64,000 nt of DNA from Chrysoperla carnea (taxonomy: Eukaryota; Arthropoda; Insecta; Neuroptera; Chrysopidae): assembly GCF_905475395.1 (NCBI RefSeq), contig NC_058339.1, positions 13,896,001-13,960,000 on the forward strand, in the 5' to 3' direction. The notes under the pieces are model-generated. The model did not search any database and was not told the origin of the DNA. It saw only the letters and a program-made list of their open reading frames with translations. Made by a program: the position numbers and the translations under genes. Position 1 is the first letter of the stretch, and every line of letters begins with the position of its first letter. Below are positions 25,727-37,049 of this stretch, in pieces.

Positions 25727-26589
25727 ATTATTTACGCTTCCACCATCAAAGATTTTTTCGTGAATCGTTAATCCTTAAGATCCTGATCATATTAGGATAA
25801 TCAGATCGTTCCAAGATTCGCTTACATGGCTACATAAATTTGAGCGCTGCATTTCTAATTTTACTGGTTATTTGACAATTGGTCTTAAAGAATTTAGATC
25901 AGATCGGTTTTTTGTCAATTCGAGTATACGCCTGTTTATAAAATGTGACTGACTGACTAACTGAATCATATTACTGGTGTGTTCGAATGAACAACATATA
26001 TCTATCTATAAAATAAAATGATTGTGACTAGTTCTATTGTTTTCAAATTCACACACAAAGAGATGAATTTAATTTTCATATACATATATACAAAAACGAT
26101 CAATTTGATTGAATTACTGGAAATCTATAGACAAGATTGTGAAGTTTAGGTATCAAATTTGTCTCAGGCAAAGGTTTTTAAGTTGTTGTGTTGACAAAGG
26201 TAAATGAGCTGAGTGAGTAAGTAAATCGCTTTTATACGGACGATAAGAATTCAATTTTATAGAGCCTTTGGTGTATCATAGAATTATAAGATTGATGAAG
26301 TATTGTAAAGGATAGTGATGACAATTTTGGTTTTTCAAGTTCTTTACCTAAATCGGGAAAAAAATTCTCTAAGTCGTGAACATTGTTACTATTTGATCAA
26401 TTTTCTTGTTTACGAGTTGCATTGTTCAAAAATCTAAATATATTATAACGATGCCCTGGCTCTTCACACTTTCCCACAATTATAATAACGAAGTGGTTTA
26501 TCTTTTTGGCACTTTATATATTAATTTTGGTGACAAGTTCCCATAGGCTCAACCTCTAGTGATTAGAATAACACATCAATTATTTTTAT

Positions 26590-26720
26590 TTAGCGCTCTA
26601 GTTAAAGCACTTGCATCTGCTCATTGCCCCTGAGGTCGTCGATAAAGCCATCCATGGCTAGTCACTTTCGAATAAATTCTGATGCTGTGGCATAGTTTAC
26701 CGTCACGTTCCGATATTGAT
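26590..26720 (+). repeat. possible decayed tRNA-derived SINE
   Basis: TTTAGCGCTCTAGTTAAAGC then CCCTGAGGTCGTCGAT resemble an A-box region and a damaged B box. Weak. Confidence 0.3.
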
Positions 26721-26805
26721 ATCGTTCCAAGCAAAGAATGATAAAGATGTCCTAGGACAGATTGTCCAAATAAAATTTAAAGACGATGTATAAATATATA
26801 CTTAC

Positions 26806-26896
26806 AATCGCCTTGATCAGCTGGTGAAAAAGTTTGCAACATCTGCTGCGTTCTTCTCAAAGTTTCTACGCTTATGATACCACCAATTGCTTCAAA
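26806..26896 (-). other. exon-like coding block of unknown identity
   Basis: On the minus strand 91 nt read FEAIGGIISVETLRRTQQML then QTFSPADQGD, bounded by GTGCAG before and GTAAGT after. The base composition and amphipathic, non-repetitive peptide look like a host exon rather than the AT-rich background. A SINE lies only about 10 bp upstream of the putative 3' splice site, replacing any pyrimidine tract. No partner exon was recognised nearby. I cannot name the protein. It could be an exon of a gene extending outside the window or a gene fragment. Confidence 0.4.
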
Positions 26897-26905
26897 CTGC
26901 ACGAT

Positions 26906-27184
26906 GTAGTTAGATTAGGCTAGGTTATAATGGCTGTCCACGAAGGACACACTTAGGCTATAGAGCCCATTTTGATACCATATATGTGTTTTACCACCTT
27001 TCCGCTGATAATTTCATTTATCAGTTCCTCAATTTTAAAGGCTGAGTGCACCTCCTTCATGCATATACCATGCACTACACCAGCCCATCACAACTAATTA
27101 ATTAAATTAATTTGGATTGAATCGAACCCGCTACCCTTAGCATACCGCGGAGACAATTGGTCTCGCCTTAACCAAGGCAATTAG
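26906..27184 (-). mobile_element. tRNA-derived SINE, second copy
   Basis: Same head, body and tail as the copy at 22044. B box GGTTCGATTCA at 27128-27118. The tail abuts the exon-like block at 26806-26896. Confidence 0.83.
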
Positions 27185-28149
27185 GCATGTCTTTGTGTGA
27201 TGTTTTAACAGTTCTTTCTCGACATCCAACATTGAAGAATCGTTATTACCTACTAACATAGCTCCACTCTCATGAAGCTCCCCTACTTCATTGCTTGATG
27301 GATTATTTTATGAAGAATTGATAGTTTGGATGTCGAAATAAATTTTATAATTCTATGGTTGTCTAAAGAACCAAATATTTCATTGACCAGACAGTAAAAC
27401 TAAAATTCTAAATTCCTCCTGTAGGTATTGGTACCAATACCAAACACACATATCTATAGATATTGAATTTAAAATAACACAATAATATTCCCATCATCAA
27501 CGCAATCCAACAACACAATACCTCTACTCTATAACAAACATATTTTATTTTTAGATTATGGATATTTTATGAAGGACATTAATAATCTATAAATTATATC
27601 ACGATCGAATTTTTGCAATGTTTAAATATCTTATATTTGTTGTTGTTAGAATGAGATAGAACGCTTATATAGATATATTTTTTTGATAAAATATGTGTGT
27701 TATGAATACATAATAATATTATATTTATATGATCAATTGTCTTTAAATTAATAAAATTAAATGAATAAAAACACATCATTTCATTAATAAAGTTAATGTT
27801 CTGTTAATATAAAAATGTCGTTTGAATGTTTTATTCGATTCAACTTTTTTTTGTGGAAGATGCGTTAGTTACTTACTTCCATTATATTAATAATTCTATT
27901 CAGTGTCAGGAAGGTTTTTAGTGAACAACGAAATTGATCATAATTTCGTTCAATTCGATGATTAGTTTTAAAACTCAAATAATTTTTTAATATAAGAGAA
28001 TTGAAGAATTTAAATTAATTGATAGCTAATTTTAACTTGCTAAATTGTTCGTAGGCAGTCAACATAACTTTTCATTAAACCTGATGATTTTTTATTTATC
28101 AAACCAGTATCAAATCATAAAAATAACAAAAAAGAAAAATATTTTAAAG
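27185..28149. other. gene-free AT-rich DNA
   Basis: Nothing recognised between the SINE and the LINE fragment. Confidence 0.55.
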
Positions 28150-28590
28150 TTAGATACACCATCGCAAAAGAAAATTATCTTTTCGAGGGTGCTGCAAGGA
28201 TTTGTCCTCGCTACACAAGAAAACTTTTTATCGTGTACTTAAACGACGTTATTTATACCGACAACAATGCAGAGCTTTTTTCGGATGACACAGCAATATT
28301 ATACACAGCGCATAACCAAGCAGATCTTATTTCAGGCATTAACTTATCGCAAGTTAAAATATCACGGTGGATCTCTGAAAACTGTCTGAAACTTAACCTT
28401 GCAAAAATGCAATACATACGCTTCAGAAATTACGGTGGTCAGACAAGTATTGCTCTTCCTGATAATGGGAAAGTGAATTTTATGGAAACAGTAAGATTCT
28501 TGGCTCTAACAGTGGATAAAAATTTGATATGGCGATCTCATATTGATAATTTAACTTTAAAAATAAATAAAAATATCTAAAATCATTAAA
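28150..28590 (+). pseudogene. non-LTR retrotransposon (LINE) reverse transcriptase fragment
   Basis: The stretch from 28233 translates to YLNDV followed by LFSDDTAILY, the catalytic F/YxDD box of a reverse transcriptase (FADD in most LINEs, here FSDD). It continues with WISENCLKLNLAKMQYIRF, the usual thumb-side pattern. Just upstream VLQGFVLATQEN, resembling the VPQGSVLGP box, is in another frame, so a frameshift lies near 28215. The frame ends at 28580 with no endonuclease or gag region nearby. This is a dead 5'- and 3'-truncated copy. The clade is uncertain; CR1- or Jockey-like would fit. Further LINE-like traces may run to about 28690. Confidence 0.8.
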
Positions 28591-29637
28591 ATCTTCTGGA
28601 AGCAGCAAAGATGTAGTTTTATTGACTAATTGATACGTTTAATTAATAGTGAGGCATGTATTTTTTCGAATGGGACTGAAATGGAAAATACTAGAAGAGG
28701 ACAATGAGTTTTTAATTGTTTTCTGTGTATTTTCCTTCAAGAGGCGGTGCAAATAAGTGTCCATGCAACGCCCCCTCCCAACCCCCGGCGCGTATACAAG
28801 TGTGACAAATATAATAATAAAACCTATTATTATATATTTTTCAGCTTTTTTTGCTTCTGAACGGCTTTAGATAATGTATGTAATCTAACCGCAAGCTGTT
28901 ATGACGAAACTCATAACTCAGCTGTTTAAAAATGATGCAAATTTTCGATTTCTGTCGATATTCTTTTTAAAGGATAACTCTTTCTGAATAATTTTTTAAG
29001 CTTTGAACTTCAACAGTCGATTTAAAATAATTCTCATGAATTGAACAAATAAAGTCGGTAACCGATAGTTGTATTTTTTCTTTGTCGATTTTACTATAGT
29101 AGCTAAGTAAATTAATTTTTGAAATCATCCATAACCGAACTAAAAATTTTCTAAAATAAATAAAACAAATTTGTTTACTGAAATCAAGATAAGATGTTAT
29201 GACAATAAGAATTTATGATTTATGGTTTATAGACTTTATAAATGATCAAAAATCAATCATAAAAGCGAAAACAGCATACAAATATCAACAACAACAAAAA
29301 TAACAACTTTTTGGAAACATTTATATACATGATATAAGTACTGGTGTAATATTATTACATGGACAAAGGTGAAAATAAAATATTTTCCACATAATTTTTA
29401 ACTTAACAATAAATGCGATACTTTTGTAAAGTTCGGAAATTTAAAAGTTAAAAACGTTTATTACTCTTGTAAATAGATTTCAAATTTATAACATATTTTT
29501 ATTGAATAATAAAATTTTAGACATTAACACGAAACAACTTCTATCAACAAAAGTTTATTTTATTAAACTTGTGGACATAATATTTTCAAAGGTGAAACAA
29601 AATAGTTCATTGATAAAAGATGTGTGATGGAGCATTT

Positions 29638-29995
29638 ATTGCCAAAGACTATCACCTCATAGCCCTGACTTATCCTCCTTTTTGTTCACAATTTTATGGA
29701 TTTTCATTTTTCTGAAAATGAAGTATTGCCCATGATGACACTGCTGACATTGTAACTTTCTATAGGTCCAATCCTTAAATTAACCTGATTTTTATAATTT
29801 TGGATCAAAATTACCCCATTCACCGAGTTTCATAAAATTTCAAAACAATATATATCTCTAATTTCGATAAAACTCAGTACATAAGATAATTTTCACCCAA
29901 AAAGTACAAGAATTGGGTGCATTTGTTGACTGGTTGAATGGTTTTTAAGATACGGACTAAAATCGATCCAAATATTGTGCTATCTTAGATACCCA
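29638..29995 (-). mobile_element. Helitron-like element with internal inverted halves, minus strand
   Basis: Same family as 23985-24395, read in reverse: GCCCATGATG..., then ACCTGATTTTTATAATTTTGG facing CCAAAAAGTACAAGAATTGG. Confidence 0.5.
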
Positions 29996-30183
29996 CGATA
30001 AAGTGAGCGACATGTACAATTGGCATTGTAAAATCGTTTTTATCTCTGGATTGTTAACTAGAGAATCTTGTTTAACGTTTATACCGTAAAGGAAATATAT
30101 CAAAACACAAAATAAAACGAAAAATAAATAACTTTATGAAAATATTTATTGTCGGAAAGGAAAAACTCTGTGATTGAAAATTG

Positions 30184-30251
30184 ACCGTTGTTAGAGGTAG
30201 AGACCGTTGTTAGAGGTGGATTGGGTAGAGTGCACAACCTCTAACAACGGT
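30184..30251. repeat. 15-bp word twice direct and once inverted
   Basis: ACCGTTGTTAGAGGT at 30184-30198 and 30203-30217, and its exact complement ACCTCTAACAACGGT at 30237-30251. Confidence 0.9.
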
Positions 30252-32989
30252 ATGTCGGCAACGAGTTTTTTGTATACTTTATATCGAAATCAATTTCAAC
30301 TAGATAATTTTTCATTTTTTATTTTATTTTATAATATTTCTTATTTCCTTCCTTCGAAAAGATTGTGTACGTTTATTTTTATATTTTAGTATCTGTACAG
30401 AATGACTAGGCTGACTTGCAACTAGATATATTCGGTACATTACGTACCGAAAACGATATTTCAAGTTCGTTTTTTATGTGTTTTTCCATAACGAATGAAA
30501 ATGGACTTTGCATAAATAACTAATAACATTATCTAGGTTCGAATATACTATTAGACCAACTTCTTAGGTAGAATTGTTTATAAAAATTGGATATAATTAG
30601 AAAATTTTTTGGATTTTAATTAAAAGAGACATGTTACGTTTTTTTTATGGCGATCTTTTTCATTTGAATCTTTCTATATGAAAAATTTGGACAGTGTGGT
30701 AAAAAACTATCTAAAATATTTAGAAAATCTTGTAGTTTATAATAATACTATAAAAATATTAGGTTGTCAATAATATAAATACAAAATTTTAATTATGAGT
30801 TCATCGAAGATCCATCATTTAAGGTAGTACCTACACGAAAGTGATATTTCAAGAATTTCTCAAAACTCAGAATATAAAATATTTAATTCATAATACACAT
30901 GCTGTTAAAATTAGAAGATGATTTACCATGTCATACATGAGATATTAGCAATTAAAAGTGACGCAATTTGTACGTGTACATGGGAGAAGCGTATAAAAAT
31001 ACACAAATTTACAAATATTATATTTATTTATCAATGAATGACGTTCACCATCTCTATGAAAAACTAATATAATGTAGAATACTATATTTAGAAAATATAT
31101 AAAAAAAATAAAAATTATTTACCATATAGTTTCGATAAAAAACTTAAATAAATAACTCGTTTTAGCGATGATTTTTTGTGGAGAGGATATAAAGACTAAT
31201 GGTAAACGTATATATCATAGTGTGTGTGTTTATACGTATAGGAGATACAGTAGGGAGGAACTACAGTCTTGTGAAAATAATATATGGTATAGTCATAGGA
31301 GGAACTACCTTAATGAACAGAGACGTCTATAGTTAGAGTATTGATCATTGAAGAGCTATATCTATATAATCAAATCTATAAGCATCACGTGCACACAATA
31401 TATTATATATTTATGTAGTTGCGTAGTATTGTAAAGCCAAAAGTAACTCATTACTTGACTACAAAGCATGTATTTGGTTTATATATATGTACCGTGCAAT
31501 AAACCAAAACTTTTTTACAATACTGTAGGTTTACAATCACGTTTAAGAGACGTATATTCCAAGTTTGAATAAATAGGTCTTATTTTGATACCAATAAAAC
31601 GAAAAAGTTCATAACAGCTATCGAAGCAATATTATCCAAGTTTGAATCTAGAAATGTATTTGATTTGAGTAAGTGAAAAAAAAAATCTTTTTTTTTTTCT
31701 ACATTTTTCTCTGTAAAATTTTAGTTTTACGTAAAATAATCAAAAATTCTCAAGGTTAAGAACGAATTTAATAAAACCCACCCTCGGTAATAGATTTAAA
31801 AGTTACTTTCTTCTTTGAATATGGCACTGGACTGCCACTGGGCTGAATGCGATATCTACACAGAAAAAAATACAATAGCAAAATTGTAATTTATTATTGT
31901 CATTTTATTTTTATTTTTTATGTTTACATTACAATGGTTTTACAATATCTATCGCAAATTTTAAAATAAATTATTGTAAAGGTGGCAATAATAAAAATCT
32001 ATTGCTGGAATATGAATGTCGTAATTTGTAGTGCAATTATTTCCCCGTATACAAGACGCTTTTTATGTATATTTTTATCCAATTACGGCTTCTGAAGAAA
32101 AAAAGAGTTCTGAAGCAGATTACTTCAAGCATTAACTGACAATCGCCTAGTTTCAGAAGCATAAAGAAAACATACTTTATTATGTTAACCTTATTAACTG
32201 GAAAAATTGCAATTTTCTACGCCTTGGTAAACGGATATCCTGTTTTGAGTCTGACAAACATAAAAAAGGATGCCTCTCTTAATAACGCCCTCGCTAAATG
32301 ATCAACCTAGGGATTACACCAACACAAATTGGTATGGAACAAAAAATTCCAAAAACAAAAAATACTGGCTATAAATCTTAAATATTTTAGAAATTTATTG
32401 TATAAATTTACGATAACATCTAGGCCTAGTTTTGATATTAATTTTTGTAACCATGTATACAACCCTTTAATAATTTTTCACGTAATTTTACCTTCAGTTT
32501 TTAACATTAACATTATAAATGAAAAATGAAAAGTATTTTTCCTTGTAAGTTAATATACTGACAAATGATTTATCACTTAATATTATATAACTTTATTTTT
32601 ATACATACTCACACGTATGTATACGCATGTGGTCACCTGCTAATATTACTCTTTACACTCTCAAAAATTCAAATGTCATGATATTAAATAACAAACCAAA
32701 AATTTATTTAATATACTCATGCCACCTCTGTATACAAGACCTACTTTCAAAGTTTGCTGAAATTAAAGTAATGTATAACTAGTGTAGTTAGTATGCAGTG
32801 ATGGGAAAAAGTTTGACAATCCCCAAATTACTTTTAATCGGTTTAAAATTTATATGTGTTCAAGAGAACTATAACACGACTATTATTGTACTAGAACTTT
32901 TCGACTATGATAATTTGGGCTAAAGAAATTCTTGAATTATTATTTATATGCTTAAAATGTGAAATAATATCTGAAGCAAGGGAAAACGG
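30252..32989. other. gene-free AT-rich DNA
   Basis: Only small hairpins such as TTCGGTAC-attac-GTACCGAA (30450-30470) and A/T runs. No supported exon. Confidence 0.55.
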
Positions 32990-33442
32990 CCAATTGAAAG
33001 TGTTGAATTTCAGTGCTTGCACTATTTTTATACATTGGAAGCGTTTAAAAAACCAACACGATAATTCATATACAAGAATCTTCTATAAGACCACTAGTTG
33101 AAGCTACCTCCAGATTTTGGAGCTAGCAGCAAATTAATTCAATTCCCTATCGTTTATAGTTGGAGAAAATGACACTCTAACTGTGATTTTCTATCTCTAA
33201 CGTTTACTAGATGGATCCTACGAACGCCAGATCCAATTGATCTACATTGCACATTTACGAACTCAAACTGAGTACGCTATGTACGCCACCGCGGACAGAC
33301 GGACAGACAAATGGAAATGGACTAATAAGATGGTTTTATGAATACCTGAACCAAAATTTTGTTCTTATCATCAATATTTCTAAGCGTTTCAATTTTGGAA
33401 CTAAAATTAGTATACTTTGACATTTCATATATACAGGGTATA
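32990..33442 (-). repeat. family A repeat, variant subfamily, second copy
   Basis: Shares the CTAGTTGAAGCTACCT block with 16875-17536. Its outer CAAGTGAAAA terminus is degraded. Confidence 0.72.
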
Positions 33443-35280
33443 AAAAGAATCCCAATAACTATTCATTCCTACAAAATGTTAATATGATCTACTAATACCT
33501 TATTTTGGTGGAAACTGTCAATATTCTGTAGAAGGAAACTACAGAAAACCTTGAACAACATGGCCTTTCATTAAAGCTTCCCCTGCCAAATAATCGCTTT
33601 CGAAATATTGGCATATAGTTTTGTGTCTTTACTCGATTGGGTTAATTTTGACCGCCATAAAAACACTTTTAGCTACATACTATAAATTTTAAAAATATTT
33701 GTCTGTAGATATTACATAAAATGTATATACAGAGGTAAAAAAAAATTAACTTCAGAGTCAAAATATAACCACCTATTTACATAATAATAAGCAAGGAGAA
33801 AAAACCGGATGTAAAAATTCAATTAAATTCGTATCCGTTTTTTATTTGTACATTTTTGATTTTATTAAATGGGTATTTTATGTATGGATGACGATTCAAA
33901 TAAATTATTATTAATTAATTTAGTATGCAGGTATCTCGGTAACACACGATACCTTTACAATAATATCGTGAGAGACATTCAATGAAAGGAACAAAATCGG
34001 ACAAGGTTCAATGGATAAATAATTCACAAAAAATATTTGCTTTAAGCAATACTTTTTATTTATATTCACATCGATTCAATTTTCAACATATTAATAATTG
34101 AATGATAGTATAACCTATATAACTCGAATCCTACGGGAAATATAAAATATTTGAGTGTTGATCTAGAATATCAGAAATTGTAGGTTTGACTTGGTGTACT
34201 TTTCTGTATATCTATAAAGCCCTCTTATTATTCGATATTAAAACTTTTGAAACGAATTTATTATTCCGAATTAAATTTAAACATATAATTATATATTTTT
34301 GCAGCCTTCTTTTAATTTCCTTTATTTCGATACTCTACTCGATAGGTTTGGTTAATTTTTGTATTGACGTATTTTGACACTGTTCGTGCCAAAAATCCGT
34401 CATTTTGTCTTTTTTCAAACACCTGTCTAAAGACGCTTGGGTTCTTAAGACGATTATAAAAATACCTTAACTGTCTAAATCCATCGAACCGTTTGGAAGA
34501 TAGCATGTCTAATTTTAATCAAATAGCATTTTGCGTTTATTGTAAAGTTATAAAAACTCAAGCTTTTAAAATTTTATCGCCTTGCTCGCAAATGAAGCAA
34601 CTTGGTAACAAGGCAAGTTCAGCTAAACCATCTTATTTAGAGCTTTACTATATCTGGGAGAGCTTTGTGCAGATTTTTTAGAGAAACCCTGTATATAGTC
34701 TTTATATATATGTACGATATATTTTTAAATCGTCACGGCAGCTAAATTGTAACAGCAAAAATGTCAATTAACGTAATTTGTTTTCAGTATTGTTTGGTAA
34801 TTTCTCATGTTAAGATACCTGCTTCAACAATGTTTAGTTATTATGGAAAAGTTTTATCAAACTAATTGTTCTGTAAGAATTATATCAAGTCAAGACTAAT
34901 GTATTTAATAACCTTCATGATTTAACTAACGCCATTAGGTAATTTTTATGGGACTGTCTTAAAACGTTCGTGAATGTGAACTAACCATCAAAAATTTAAG
35001 ACCCCTATAGATGAACATAAAACGCACTTCGTGAAATAAATGCAGATTTTTGCATAAAGTGATTCAAAATTAAAGAAAAGATTTGAATGAAAATAAATTC
35101 AGCATTTAATTGCCATAGGTTGTACCTAAATTTTACTGGTATTTCAACTATTTTTTGTTCTATATAATTTTAAAAACCATAAAATGGTAAATAATAACAA
35201 ATCATTAGAATACTCTGCAAAATATTGATGAATAATTTGTTTTATTTCGGGCAATTTTAATTAGGTTTTAATTTTATAGT
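33443..35280. other. 5' flank of the sugar transporter
   Basis: AT-rich, no repeat recognised. Regulatory elements or a non-coding first exon could lie here but cannot be picked out. Confidence 0.5.
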
Positions 35281-35315
35281 TCAGTATAGTTTGATATCGA
35301 CTTCAAAAAAGAACT
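35281..35315 (+). promoter_or_regulatory. possible core promoter (Inr plus DPE-like) of the sugar transporter
   Basis: TCAGT at 35281-35285 matches the arthropod initiator. Counting its A (35283) as +1, AGAACT sits at +28 to +33 and matches 5 of 6 positions of the downstream promoter element. The ATG follows at +52. This is a motif match only; an upstream non-coding exon cannot be excluded. Confidence 0.25.
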
Positions 35316-35333
35316 GAATGGAAAGAACTCAAA

Positions 35334-37049
35334 ATGAATTTGTATGAAGGTGAAATAGATATGAAAGATGGCGAAAAATCTTCGATTGGTAGACATAAAC
35401 TTCCGAAAAAATTCGAGTGCAGTAATATTCTAGTGGATCCTGAATGCACAAAAAATTATACAAGTGATCTTTACCTCAGCAAACACCACTTTGTTCAACT
35501 TGGAATTACTTTCATCGGTGAGATATATATTTATAACATGAGGGAAAAAAAATTGCACGAACATCAAGCGTAAATTCCCTGTTAAATTGTCTAAAATTCA
35601 AATGTATTATTTTTTTAGCCTTTCTGAATATAAATCTCAATAACCAGAACTCAATAAACTAAGTCAAACTACACTAGGTACTTAAGTCAAAGTTCTTATT
35701 TATTTAAAAGCAATTATTTTTGACTTATTTTAGTAACATTGGCAGCTTTTGCAAATGGAATGCAATATGGATGGATTGGGCCAACATTAAGGCAATTGAT
35801 GTTAAACAAAACAAATATAGAAATGGATAATACAGGCGGTATTTCATGGATTGCAAGTAGCATAAAACTCGGTGGTATATTTGGACCCTTTTTGGGATCA
35901 TTTTTGGCTGATTATTGTGGACGAAAAACAACTATTTTATTGGCTGCTCTTCCACTATTAATTGCGTGGATTATTATAAGCGTAGCAAACAAAGTATATC
36001 AATTGTGCTTAGCAGAACTTATAAGTGGAGTCGCAGTTCAAATTTCATTTTCAATTCTACCCATTTATATTGGTGAAATAGCGTCAGCAAAAATACGTGG
36101 AACTTTAGCAATATTTATTCCATTACAATTTTATTTGGGATTTTTATTAGAAAATATAATTGTACCGAGTATATCAGAAACGTACAATTCAGCAATTGCT
36201 ATCTTCGTAATTTTACTCTTACTTAGTACTTTTTCTTGGATGCCCGAAAGTCCTTATTATTACTTAATGAAAAATCGTCCAGAGAAAGCAGCAAAATCCT
36301 TACGTACATTAACACAAACTAATTTTGTTGAGGTAAGATTAGAAAGTATCCAGAATGCAATTGACAAACAATGTTCAATGAATGTAAGTACTTACCAACT
36401 TTTCAAAGACCCAGTCAATCGAAAAGCATTTTTGATTGTTATGGGTGTTGCCTCAATTCATCAATTTTGTGGACTTATGGTAGTTTTGCTATATGCTCAA
36501 GTAATATTCGAGAGGGCTGGAACACCCATAAATGCCAATTTAGGAGGTACTATTTTGTGTGCAGTTGGCATTATTGTTTTTTTTGTAAGTATTATTTCTG
36601 TAGACAAGTGGGGTCGTCGTCCATTAATAATACTTTCCGCAATAACTTCAGCCATACCCCTTATAATTATTGGCCTATACTTCCATCTGAAAGCATTAAA
36701 TTATGAAAACATAGGCTCATTTAGTATTGTCCCCATAATTGCATTATTATTATTCAAAATTACGTATGGGTTAGGAATTGGACCATTGTTTTATGTTTTT
36801 GCATGTGAAATGTTTAACACGAGTTTTAAAGCGTATGCTTTTTGTATTCTGTATTCTTATATGGCTTTAGCAGATTTCATTATTGTCAAACTGTTTTACT
36901 TCATTGCAGAAACGTATGGAGAATATTATCCGTTTTATTTCTTTGCTTTTTGCTCTTTGTGTGGTGCGATTTTCAGTTACTTCATTATACCAGAAACTAA
37001 AGGAAAAACATTGGAAGAAATTCAATTGATGTTAAGAAATATTAAATAA
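35334..37049 (+). CDS. MFS sugar transporter, facilitated trehalose transporter Tret1-like, two exons
   Basis: Exon 1 is 35334-35517 and exon 2 is 35734-37049; the 216-bp intron has GTGAGA at its 5' end and TTTTAG at its 3' end, and the split codon G|TA gives Val62. The product is 499 residues, usual for this family. A hydrophilic N-terminus of about 50 residues precedes the first membrane segment (about 54-74). Sugar-transporter signatures seen: D121-x-x-GRK126 in the loop after TM2, PESP at 232-235, KWGRRP at about 353-358, and PETKGKTLEEI at 481-491. A possible N-glycosylation site NKT lies at 86-88 in the first extracellular loop. Family knowledge: these are 12-TM facilitators of trehalose or glucose in the plasma membrane of insect fat body, gut or Malpighian tubule. 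Oddities: the usual TM7 QQxSGxNA reads HQFCGLMVV, and the usual TM10 GPxPW reads GPLFY. The substrate is therefore uncertain. No neighbouring gene lies close by. Confidence 0.93.

Noticed and set aside
35518..35573. read-through of transporter exon 1 as a separate 79-residue protein
   Set aside because: GTGAGA donor and phase-compatible acceptor join it to the large exon and complete the first membrane segment.
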